Below, one piece after another: positions 35,201-61,329 of a stretch of 64,000 bases of DNA; positions within the stretch are counted from its first letter, which is position 1; the number at the start of each line of letters is the position of its first letter. Made by a program: the position numbers and the translations under genes. The stretch spans positions 9,667,001 to 9,731,000 of the forward strand of contig CAMQGK010000637.1 of assembly GCA_947000775.1 (NCBI GenBank), read 5' to 3'. The notes under the pieces are model-generated. The model ran no database searches, was not told the DNA's origin, and saw only the letters and a list, made by a program, of their open reading frames with translations. The DNA comes from Pterois miles. Its lineage: Eukaryota > Chordata > Actinopteri > Perciformes > Scorpaenidae.

Positions 35201-38200
35201 CTTGGCAATTGCAAAAACAAACTAAATCAGAGCTGTAAAAACAGAGAAATGATCACCCACACTGTAAAAGGTTATATGGGTTATCTAGGATTACTGTGGG
35301 CCATACATCCACAGGCCAGGCTATTTAATCATTAGTGTCGCCACCAGATTTCATATTGACTCACTCACACTTAATGGTTAACTTTACATATCTGAAACAA
35401 GACATGGCACTAATGTGAAATCATCATCTGATCAGGGTGAATATGTTTTATTCCATAATCCTCAGCATTCGGCTGGATTATTTCCTGGTTGGTGCATTGT
35501 CGTCACATATATACACAGCACATCATAATACTATAATATGTGTGTTTTCGTGTAATTTCTAACTTCAGATTGATGTGTGAAAGCTGTTACTGAGTGGATT
35601 TTTAAATATATTCAGACGTGCCATAAAGAGGTCAACGCAGCTCCGCTGTAGGTTCCTGAACGAGTGCAAAATAACCAAAAATAACCGACGGTCGTGTCAA
35701 GCCTGCCGCTTCCGTAAATGCCAGGCCATAGGCATGCGCCAAGAAAGTAAGTAACATTCAGAGACAACAAATGATTCAGTGTTATTTGTGCACAAATCTT
35801 TAATTTATATGTCTATAAAAGTGACAGCAAGAAGTATGTGATGTGAGTTAGTCATGTCTTACTACATGTGCATATTAATATGGCATTTGTGGTATATTTC
35901 AGATTTCTACACATGCAGGTATTGTTTGTGTCCTTGCAGTGGTCATGTCTGAAAAGGAGGTATTGGAGAGGAGGATCCGAATCCAGACGAGGAAGAAGCT
36001 TGACGAACCGATACATCTTTCATCCCAACAAGAGGAAATCGTTCAGGAGCTTCTGTGTGGCCACCGCAACTCCTTTGACTCAGCATTTTACCGCTTCAGT
36101 AGCTTCAGAGTATGAATGACCGCCAGCATGTCTGAGGTGTTGTCTCTGTCGTTGTGTAAGTGACGTTTTTTTTTTGTTTTTTTTTTCAGCCCATGGACAG
36201 GGACGTCCTTCCTGCGAGTGAGTGCAATCAGTCTGAAAGCTCCCTCTGCTCCCTCTCGCCCTCCTCCTCCTTCAGTCTCTCTGGTTCCTCTAGAAAACAA
36301 GAGAACCAAGAGGTCAGAAACGGCGGTGTTTTCACTGCTCTTCCACATGTGACTGACCTCATCACGTACATGATTCAGGACATCATTAGCTTGTCCAAAA
36401 GTCTTCGAGATTTCCGGTAAATGTGCCTCAATGCATATTCAGATTTTTTTTTTTTTTTTAGAACTGATATCTATTTGTCATTCACCATTATTCGTGTGTC
36501 TCTTACAGATCTCTAAACATGGGGGACCAAATTGCTCTGCTAAAGGGAGCCACATTTGAAATTATGCAGATTCGCTTTAACATGGTGTTCAATGCAAAAA
36601 CGGGCATCTGGGAATGCGGCCATATTACATACTGCATAGACGACGCTGTACGAGGTAAGACCACTTACACAAGCAAAAGCTAAAGTATTATTTTTTATAT
36701 TTAAAGGAAAAGGCTGGGCTGTTTCCACCACACAGTGGTGCTGAGGTGACCAAAGTGGCGAGGGCTGGAGACCCTGGACTTTTAGAAAATGGATGCGTGG
36801 CAACCAGAATCAGGGAGAGAGAACGTTCATCACATGGTCTATCTTTATCAGATACACAAACAAAGGATGCATGACATACCAGAATTACATATTCATTGAA
36901 ACAAATCTTTTAAAGATAGGAGAATCCTACTGATAGGAGCACTGACTGGGTGCTGACTGGGTTCACTTGTGCCTAGTTCAGAGTTACCTCGGCTCAGGTG
37001 AGCCTGTGGCTGCTCTCAGAGCTCATTAGGACGTAGGCAGACATGAAGCAGTGTCTAACAAGTGTGAAAATGTACAGATGACGACATTTTGTACATATCG
37101 CAAATAACACGATTTTGAAAAAAATATCTAATTACAATTTTTTTGACAATCGTGATATGATTTGTGATATTAGAGGGAATGATTATAGCAACGCGACAAC
37201 ATAGACGGGGTCGTATAGCACTCCGCGTGTCCGTCCTTCCATCCTTTCACATGTCACACTTTAGTTTCCAGAGCAGGACTCGGAAAATATTTAACTATAG
37301 AACTTCACATTTCATATGATGCTGACAGGTGGTCTAGTTGTGCATTTTGGGTGTTAGAAATCCAGGGTGCACAAAATTTGGGGAATTTGGGCCAAAAACG
37401 GTGACTTTTTCAACTTTAGGAGGAGAACACAAAAACTATTTAACTTAGGAGCTTCAAATTTGGTATGATGGTTGTTTTTTTTTCTTCAGTTTTGTTTTAT
37501 TGTGCCTTTTCATGTGATACTTCCAGAAAAAAGGTGAATTTTCTCATTTTTATATTGCTTCCATTGCTGAACTTATTGTATCAACACAGCGGGGGTATGT
37601 GAGCCATGCTCACTTCTGCCTCATTTTTACATTATTATTTACTGAAAAACATTAAAATAATTATGGTGTGATACTTGCAGGGTTCTGTACCAAACAAAGA
37701 TGTTTTCTGAAGCCTGTAGAATATGATGTGTAGGCCAGGACATATCTGCAGCATGACAGTATTTAATATAAAACATTTTTTGAGACACATTTTGCCATTA
37801 ACAACTATTGCGCCTCCTGCAATTTGAAATTTCAGTATGCCATATTGTGATTAAAATAAAGTTTTGATTAATTGTTCAGTCCTACTTTAAAGTTTGCACT
37901 ACAAACATCCATTCAGTCACCCATCCATCTTCATCCGCTTATCCCGTTAGGGGTGGCGGGGGGGCTGGAGCCGATCCCAGCTGGCATTGGACGAAGGCGG
38001 GGTTCACCCTGGACAGGTCTCCAGTCCATCGCAGGGCACATAGAGACAGACAACATAGAGACAGACAACCATTCACGCTCACATCCACACCTACAGGCAA
38101 TTTAGAGTCATCAATTAACCTGCATGTCTTTGGACTGAGGGAGGAAGCCGGAGAACCCGGAGAAAACCCGACTAACTAGCTAACTAGCTGGCACAACAAA

Positions 38201-40589
38201 TCCTGTGCTAATTTGTTAAATTTCTACTAACCTTTGAGGGAAATTTGATCATACTGAAACCTGCATCTATAATATCTTTTAGTCATATGCAGGTACCACA
38301 ACAAGCTATAAACATAACATTGACATGTTATTGCCTCATAAAGTTGATAATGAAGAACGTGCTAGAGCAGTTGAGTGTAAATACATCCAGCATCTGTTTT
38401 GGTCTCCACAAATGGTTAACTATCTGTCTCTTTAGCTGTAAATTACTCCGTTATGTTTGCCAGCTTCTCAGTAAATGTGTCTGTGTGTTGTTTGGTGCTG
38501 AGCAGGTAGTGGTAGTGTATTGGGGCTGTATCAGAGCTTTCTCGCTAAAAACAGCTGCCTGCTACTGGAAGCGACACAGATGAAAACCACAAGACTGAAA
38601 CAACAGTAAAGTCTCGAGCTGCAGAACCAAAACAATGAGATCAAACACTAAAACATTCTGTAGAGTTGCTTGCTTGGGTTTAGGCAACAAAACCACCTAG
38701 TTAGGTTTAGGAAAAACATCGTTGTTCTTCAAACACACCTCCTGGAGAGCACTTTCTCTGAGCATTTAATATTGACACATATGTGTTTACATTGTGGTTA
38801 ATTTAAAGCCCAGTACATCTCATACAGATGCTAAAGTGTGCCTTGTGCATCGGTATCAGATGCTGAGGGACATGACGAAGTGAGAACAGGCTAAAAGTGC
38901 TGTACTTCATTAATACAAAATACATTCAGTAATGTAACTAGCATGGATTGGAAATACAAAAGCTTTGGATGTGATTGGATTAAGTGAGACAGGATAAAGC
39001 ATTTTACATTCACAAAAGGGATGCGTCAGCAGCACAGAGGTATGTACTGTATGTGAGGAATCTAGGTTAAAGGTGACATTACGTTTGAAAGAAATCAAAA
39101 CAAAAGCAGCCTCAGATGTGTCAAGTATCTCTGGTTGACAGACGCAGTGCATTAAATTAAAAAAAGGTGGTAACATGACTTGAGGAGGAACGCTCGCCAG
39201 AATGTTGTCAAACTGGTCTGCTCCTTTTCTAAAGTTCATTTGCAAAGCAGCTGTCATTCATTCCCTGTCTTCTAGCTTTGTACTCCCTTGGCTGGCAGAC
39301 AGTCCATTAGTATAGTACTGTACTAATACTGTGTAGGTACATTGTCTCTCACAGTGTTTGTGGGGTATTTACAATAAGATAAGGAAATTATTTAGGCTAC
39401 ACAGGATAGTATTCTGATTGGCTGGCTGGTGTCTGTTAAAAATTCATATTAGGAGACTTCAAATATGGTACAAGTTGTATTAAAATGTCAGTAATGTCAT
39501 AGCAACAATGCTTATTCTTCATGCTATATTCACAATTAACTCACATCTTATCTTGACCTTCTTTTTGCTTTTGTTTTACCCCTGATGAAATGCAAATGCC
39601 TGCATCCTTTAAAAAAAACTCGTACCAGAATTCAGCCTTGTAATGCCTCTGTGCCAGTGACAGGTGTGGCTGGAGGCATTATGTTCAAGTTGTCCGTCAA
39701 TTCGTCCGTCCAGTCCATTCTTGTGAATGCGATATCTCAAGAACGCCTGGAGGGGATTTCTTCAAATTGGCACAATCTGCCAAAATGAGTTGGAAAATAT
39801 GAGTAAAACTGATATTGTGCATCCCTAGTAGGCACCATGTTTTGACAAGATGATATCTCTGGTTCTACTGCTTGAATTGTGATCCTTTTTTTAATTAGTT
39901 GATTTCCATGTTTTCGCTGTCTATTACTGTCTTACCATCTCTGTTATGTCGTTTTATAGCAGGTTTCCAGCCACTCCTGCTAGAGCCTCTGCTCAGGTTT
40001 CACCACACACTGCGCAAACTAGGCCTGCAGGAAGAAGAGTATGTTCTCATGCAAGCAATGTCCCTGTTTTCTCCAGGTAGCAGCAGGTCTTCATCACTTC
40101 ATCACAGTCCTTGCTGATCAATCATTTATAAACCTTGTAAATATTTAAACACTAGAAACAGTTTGTTTTGTACCCAGTCAAACCGTTCTCGGGATCAGCT
40201 GGTTGCTTTGGATTAGCAACGATTTGTGTTTATTTGACCCATCAGACCGTCCTGGTGTGGAGCAACACAGTGTGATTGACGAGCTCCATGAAAACTTGGC
40301 GCTGACTCTAAAAACATGGGTTGACTGCAAGAGGACAGGAACAGAAAAACAGTGAGTGAAACACAAAGTGCCATTCTCCGTCCACTGAAACCATCACAGA
40401 CTGAACCTCCTCTGTTTCCTCTGTGTCTCCAGCTTGCTGTACCCCAAAATGATGGCCTGTCTCACCGAAATGAGAACAATGACTGAGGAGTACAGCAAAC
40501 AGGTTCTGCAGATCCAGGACAACCAGCCAGACATTATCTCACCTCTCATGATGGAGATGGTCAGTAAAAACCCCTGTAATGACTTCTAA
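32252..40589 (+). CDS. nr1i2: Pregnane X receptor (nuclear receptor NR1I2)
   Basis: Eight coding exons in phase: 32252-32439, 35616-35746, 35940-36109, 36190-36416, 36509-36654, 39960-40076, 40246-40351 and 40433-40589. The product has 413 codons (human 434). The DNA-binding domain spans about residues 38-103: the first zinc finger is Cys38, 41, 55, 58 with the P-box CEGCKG, and the second is Cys74, 80, 90, 93 with RRSCQACRFRKC. The ligand-binding domain has LLKGATFEIMQIRFN, GIWECGHITYC, LLLEPLLRFH and EEEYVLMQAMSLFSPD. The C-terminal AF-2 helix reads LMMEMV (hydrophobic pair, x, E, hydrophobic pair), followed by SKNPCNDF and a stop. Family role: ligand-activated regulator of cytochrome P450 and transporter genes, acting with RXR in the nucleus. 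The frame stays open upstream to 32078, so a longer N terminus is possible; the Met at 32252 follows an acceptor-like CAG. Confidence 0.95.
32829..33321. repeat. MITE-like element in NR1I2 intron 1
   Basis: Terminal inverted repeats: GGGCCTTTCTCAAACCT at the left end and, inverted, GGACTTTTCTCAAACTGG at the right end. The interior has no coding capacity. Confidence 0.65.
34775..35060 (-). repeat. Dispersed repeat D, copy 2
   Basis: Inverted relative to the copy at 10640-10925. It lies in the first intron between NR1I2 coding exons, about 550 bp before exon 35616. Confidence 0.82.
36700..37065 (+). repeat. Dispersed repeat F, copy 2
   Basis: It shares GTGACCAAAGTGG, GCAACCAGAATCAGGGAGAG and CAGGTGAGCCTGTGGCTG text with 3345-3905. 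It starts about 45 bp after the NR1I2 exon ending at 36654. Confidence 0.72.
37110..37890. repeat. Probable dispersed repeat with ATCGTGATATG motifs
   Basis: GACAATCGTGATATGATTTG near the left and CATATTGTGATTAAAATAAA near the right have the look of a common teleost repeat family. There is no second copy in this window, so the call is from general familiarity only. Confidence 0.35.
37915..38168 (-). mobile_element. 3' end of a non-LTR retroposon, inverted copy
   Basis: Reverse complement of the family at 22322-22504: it has TATCCCGTTAGGGGTGGCGG, CCGATCCCAGCTGGCATTGG and CAGTCCATCGCAGGGCACAT. It extends further upstream into the element (AGAACCCGGAGAAAACC). It lies in the large NR1I2 intron. 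Confidence 0.85.
38600..39890. other. NR1I2 intron with repeat-like text
   Basis: GGTTTAGGCAACAAAACCAC at about 38680 and the segment around GGAGGCATTATG...TCCGTCAATTCGTCCGTC (about 39674-39710) resemble widespread teleost repeats. No exon fitting the receptor frame lies here. Confidence 0.4.
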
Positions 40590-41065
40590 TACTGACATCT
40601 ACTGTACATAGACTGGACCAGCCGAGTGTGCTCATGATTTAAAGCAAACTATTCTGTTTTTTTGTCGTACAAATGTGTCTCAATACTAAAAAATGCATTT
40701 TCCGTCATGTGAAAGCTTAGAGCGCACAAAATCCTGAACAGATGAAGATGATTGTTAAACTCACTGAGTCCTGCTGAAATGTAAACCATCATCTGCCAAA
40801 GGCACAATGAGCGAAGCAGCATTTGGTTTTTCAAAGTTTGTTTTGTTAAGAGGTTACAGTACGGGTAGATTATACTGGATTTTATGTGTGATTTGTTTTG
40901 CTTACAATAAGGACATATTGTGTGTCTATGAGTGAATGCTGATGTCAAGTTGAAGTTTGGAAAGAGCTGCAATTGCAAAGACAGTTTTTACGTTTCATAT
41001 CTCAGGTTTTTGTTAAGTGTTTTGATGCCACCATGTGAAACAAAAAATGCTCTACATTTATTGTA

Positions 41066-41071
41066 AATAAA
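41066..41071 (+). terminator. Candidate NR1I2 polyadenylation signal
   Basis: AATAAA lies 477 bp after the NR1I2 stop codon and is the first clear signal on the plus strand. Confidence 0.5.
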
Positions 41072-41429
41072 ACTGCTCCTCAGTTTGAATGATGGCTCAT
41101 TAACAGTGTAACAGTATAAACACTGCCCCACTGTGGTCATACTAAGTCTAAGGACAACACTAAATAAGAGACTGCTGCAAAAATCTGTGCTGGTATGTAT
41201 AAAAATTTTCAGAAATTGTCCCATGAGTAGTCTTAACATTTGACTTATTATTCAATAAGTAGGAGTTTCAAAATGGGGCATAAAAATGAGACATCCCCAT
41301 AAAAATATCCTGGTAATTTTATATAGTTAGAATAATTTTAGTTTATTGTTACTGTATTTTGTCTTCCAAACTCAACAGTTATTACATTTCACAAGTCAAC
41401 TAATTATCACACTTTTTAGCCATGGTTGT

Positions 41430-41715
41430 GGCATGGGTCTATGGAGAGCAATGTCGGTCTGTCAGTCCACAACTATGGTCCATAAACTCATCAACTGCTA
41501 ATGGATTGTCATGTAATTTTGTGCAGACATTCACGATACCCAGAGGATGGAGCTTACTGATTTTGGGATTCCCCTTTCATTTCCTCTAGTGCCACCATGA
41601 GGTTTATATTTGTAGTTTTGCATGAAATGTCTCAACAACTGCTTAATGCTCTAGCTCTTAGGATGTATTGTAATAAATTTGGTGATCCTCTGACTTATGA
41701 TCTAGTGCCAAATTG
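41430..41715. repeat. Probable dispersed repeat
   Basis: The segment around GATTGTCATGTAATTTTGTGC and CCATGAGGTTTATATTTGTAG resembles a common teleost repeat. Only one copy occurs in the window. Confidence 0.3.
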
Positions 41716-41839
41716 TATTTGACCAAATACGTGTAAAACTAAAAACATTCCCTTCCTCCTCAGCATACTTTGTGTTTAGCACTAATTAGCAAATGTTAAC
41801 ATATTAAGATGCAAAGCTAAGATGATGAATGTTGGAAAG

Positions 41840-42205
41840 TCTTTCATATCTGCCTACATCGTAATGAGCTCTGAGGGCAGCCACAGGCTCACCTGAGTCT
41901 AGTTGACTCTGAACTAGGGACAGCTGAGCCAAATCAGCACACAATCAGTGCTCCCATAAGTAGGAAGGGTGTTTACTGTTTACCCTGCAACCAGCCAGAC
42001 CTGATCCTCTTCCTCCATCGAGTGCTTCATCCAAAGTCTTCAGGTCTTTGTTCAACTTATAACCAATTATTGTTTGTTCAAGTATTATATCTGTTTCTGT
42101 ATTTAATGCAGACACCACTTGCTGAGGTTAAAGGGGAAAGTCATCTGAATAAAGTCTCCTTTGGTGGAACTTCCTGGCTCTCTCTCACTAATTCTGGTTA
42201 ATGCA
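41840..42205 (-). repeat. Dispersed repeat F, copy 3
   Basis: Inverted relative to the copies at 3345 and 36700: GCCACAGGCTCACCTGAGTC and, further right, CTTCCTGGCTCTCTCTCACT correspond to the conserved blocks. Confidence 0.75.
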
Positions 42206-42309
42206 CATTGGGAGGAACAGCCTACCTGATCTGAAGCCAGGTAGTTTTGTTGTTGGACTTCTGTGCTAGTCATGGATTGGCCTTTCCAACCTTCACCTAT
42301 GGTCATGAG

Positions 42310-42738
42310 CTTTAGGTAGTGACCGAAAGAGTGAGATTGTGGATACAAGCGGCCAGAATTAGTTTCCTTTGTAGGGCGGCTGGGCTGAGACTTAGAGATA
42401 GGACGCGGAGCTCAGACATCTGGAGGGAGCTCAGAGTAGAGTCGCTGCTCCTTTGCGTTGAAAAGGGCCAGATGAGGAGGTTTGGGCATCTGATCAGAAT
42501 GCCTCCTGGACACCTCCCTTTGGAGGTTTGCTGGGCATGGCCAACCAGTCCTGGGGTAGACTCAGAAACATACTGGAGAGATTATATACCTTGTCCAGCC
42601 TGGGAACACCTCAGGGTCCCCCAGGAAGAACTGGAAGTCATTGCTGAGGAGAGGAACATCTGGAATTCCCTGTTTAGCCTGCTGCCCCTGTGACCCGGCC
42701 CCGGATAAGCAGAAGAAAATGGATGGATGGATGGACTA
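42310..42738 (+). mobile_element. 3' fragment of a non-LTR retrotransposon with the end of its reverse-transcriptase ORF
   Basis: The plus-strand frame at 42319-42693 encodes the typical C terminus of a fish LINE ORF, including GQMRRFGHLIRMPPGHLPLE, a WRDYI motif and QEELEVIAEERNIW, and ends at LLPL and a stop. It is followed by CCGGCCCCGGATAAGC and an (ATGG)n tail. The element is 5'-truncated and not autonomous. Confidence 0.85.
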
Positions 42739-42784
42739 AAAGAAGATGGAGTAGACAAAGAGCTTGATCATTTCCAGGCTATCC

Positions 42785-43490
42785 TACTCTTTATTTAATG
42801 CAAATTACAGTACCAGGGAACTATTCCTCAGAGCACGCAGAGGGAATATTTACAGAGGTGCACATTTAGCATACCTTCACAGAACAAAAGAAAAAAACAA
42901 ATGAAATAAAAATTTCAGTCACAAACAGAGGCATTCAAGTAGTAGTACTGTTATACAGGATGTTTTTGTAGTATTTTCTATGATTTTTCTTTTCTTTAAC
43001 CCCAGTTAGAATATCAAACAAGTATATATGCTAGTTTGCTGTATATTATACCAGCATATAGACTTGCTCGTCTTCTTTTTTGGTAACCTTTGTGGTGTTG
43101 TTATTGAACTGGAGTTAGGGGTAGGGTGTGGTGGTCAGACTTTCTGGTGGAGGGTAGCAACACGTTCATGAATGCAAAATTACAGCAAGCAGGAGACAGG
43201 AGAGAGGCTACATGACTCGACCCCTTAGGTGCTACTGAATCCCTTCCCCTCCCCCTCCTAGTATGCAGACAGGAAGAAGTACAAGCAAGAGGACAGAGGA
43301 ACAACAAAATATCCAGAGAGAAGAAGAAGAGAGACAGAATACATTACTGCCTCTGAGGATGGCTCATTACAACTACATCTTAGTTTGGCTTTGGTAACAG
43401 AACCAACACTGAGTAATACAGAAACTGTACTGTATTGTATATTTACAGTATATGAGGCCTTTTTAACCCCTGCTGCCACGACACTCCCCC

Positions 43491-43527
<37 letters not shown>

Positions 43528-45805
43528 CATACCCCGGAAGCCCGTGCCTGGACTGTGGTATACATGTTTGTGCATGCATGTGTGTGTCCAAGATAAAACA
43601 TCTATTAAAATAAACACTTATCTACTTGTATCTTCAGTTAAGGAAAAATAATCCTTACAATTAACAATGTCTGTATATTACATTAAGTGTGCAATGAAAA
43701 AAAAAAAAAAGGGGGGGGGGGGGCTGCAAGTGGATGGGACTGGAAATCAAGTGGGAGAATGTGTGTGCATGTGTTGCAGGATAGCAGGACATTCACCAGC
43801 ACCGAAGGGAGAGTCACAATCGGGAGGGGTGGGTGAGGTGATGATGGCAGGGGCGCTGGGTGAGGAGGGAAACAAGGCGAAGGTGTATGAAAGCAAAGGC
43901 ACTCCAAACTATAGTTACACTATACATGACTAGTTCTTGTTACAATAATACAGCTGTCATCTACTGTACTGTACAGGTAAGATTGAACATATGGCTGGAT
44001 AAAGCTGATCATCCTCATCATCTACAATATCCATAAACAACATCAGTTCTGCCCTGATTGCTTTTTTTTTTTTTTTTATCTTTTTTGTTTTCATTTCTTT
44101 CCCTACCCTTTGTCATCTTTGTTTTTGCTCATAAACAGTACATGGGTCTGCATATATACATACCTTGAACACAACATGGAAAAAGAATCAACATAACATT
44201 TAAAAAAAAACAACATACAAGTCAGAATTTTGGTGAGGAGCATTTATACTGTATATACAAATTCTGCTTTTTTCTTTTCTTTTTTAAATGTAGTGAGTAT
44301 TCTCTGCAAATAAGACGCTTCGACAGACTGTACCGAGAGGCTCTATGTGCGGCAGGTGGAGGAGAAAGAACGCTAGGCTAACACTTCAGTCAGTGGTCAC
44401 AACACGAGACAGTCGGAGGTGAGCCAAGGGACCGCCGCCGAGACTTCTCAAGGAGTCGAGGAAAAGGAAAGTGTTTAAGAAACATCTTGAATTCTTCACA
44501 GAGACGGAGAGAAAGAGGAAGAGCTAGACATGATTGGGGGGGGGGGGTTGTCTACAGACACTGCACTGTCACAGAAACACTGTTACAGACAGAGTCGGTA
44601 CAGAGACGAGGGATAGAGCAATGCCCTAAAATCCATCTACAGCCTTAACAGAGACAACACAGGAAAACAGGGACTGCTGGAATCTAACCACACTCCAGCA
44701 AAGAAAACAAAAACACCACCATATCTCTAAATCTATTGTCTTTAGGCAGCAGCAAATATTGCCACTGCTCTGCCAGATATGAGCTCACCATAAATGATTT
44801 CTGAACCATTGTAGTTAATATACATATATCTATATATACTTTTTATACATAAGGAAAAGTAATATATAAACTGTGTACGTATGCGTGTTTGTTTTGTATT
44901 GTATGTATATATTATACAAGCACACAGGACCAGATACACATCCATCACAATCCAAAAACATCGGCCCAGGAGTACAAAACAAAAAAAAAAAATTTAAAAC
45001 AAGGTCGAGTAAAACAGCTTTTCTGACCGTTTAAAAACAACCCCAGGCAAAGGAAAAAAAAAACCTGCCCAAATGTTACCCCCACAAGTCGGCTGCTTCT
45101 CTCCATCAGGATCATCATGCACCCGTGTGTGTGTGTGTGAGGATGTGTGTTTATGAGTGTGTATGTGTGTATACCCGTGCATGAGCCTCATGCCTTGTCT
45201 GCGGAAGTGGAGGTGAGAAGTGAGAGGGCGGGGTGACCCCCCCCCGGGTGATCCTAACCATACTCAGGCCATGCACTACAGGAGGAACCAAACGGAGGGG
45301 GGGATCGGCAAGGGGACACATGAGGTCAGAGGGTCAGAAAAATGGGACAATGTGGAGGATGAAGGGGGGAGGCCAGATAGGGAGGGGGGAACAGCTTAGG
45401 ACTTTTTCTACAGATTGTCCTCTTACAAACATTAGCAGGCTAGCATTGTGTATACATGTACAGTGTACTTTTATCAATAGTACAGTCGACAACACCTCTG
45501 GCCCTGCGCTTTCCTTCCCCGTTGAAAGGGCACGGAGAGACGTCTTTGACGGAGGATGGAGTAGAGTTCAAACAGCTGGATGAGGGGCCAGTCAGGGATA
45601 AAAGAGGCAGATTAGGGGATGCTCGGTTTGTGGTCGTGGCATGGGGGCTGTTGGCTAGCTGTTGAACCCCGACTGCGTCAGCGTCGCTCCGCTGCAGTCA
45701 AGGAGGAGAGCAGGGCAGAGCAGAGCTGAGCTCACCCCCTGGCCAGGGCAATGGAGAGGCCGTGGGCTGGGGCTGAGACCGGGGCGGGGCGGGTCGTCTG
45801 TGGAC
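42785..45805 (-). other. gsk3b: Probable GSK3B 3' untranslated region
   Basis: The region directly follows the GSK3B stop codon at 45806-45808 on the minus strand, and no splice-consistent exon of another gene was seen. On the minus strand an AATAAA lies at 42789-42794, a candidate distal polyadenylation signal. Long 3' UTRs are usual for vertebrate GSK3B. It includes a C-rich then (CA)n tract (43487-43525) and an A/G homopolymer (43697-43723). Confidence 0.5.
42789..42794 (-). terminator. Candidate distal GSK3B polyadenylation signal
   Basis: Minus-strand AATAAA (plus-strand TTTATT) just before the LINE fragment that bounds the convergent NR1I2 side. Confidence 0.4.

Positions 45806-61329
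<15,524 letters not shown>

Noticed and set aside
42319..42693. 124-codon open frame as a possible new gene
   Set aside because: It is the C-terminal end of a LINE reverse-transcriptase ORF.
43667..43933. 88-codon plus-strand frame with Gly run
   Set aside because: It runs through A and G homopolymers in the likely GSK3B 3' UTR and has no homology signal.
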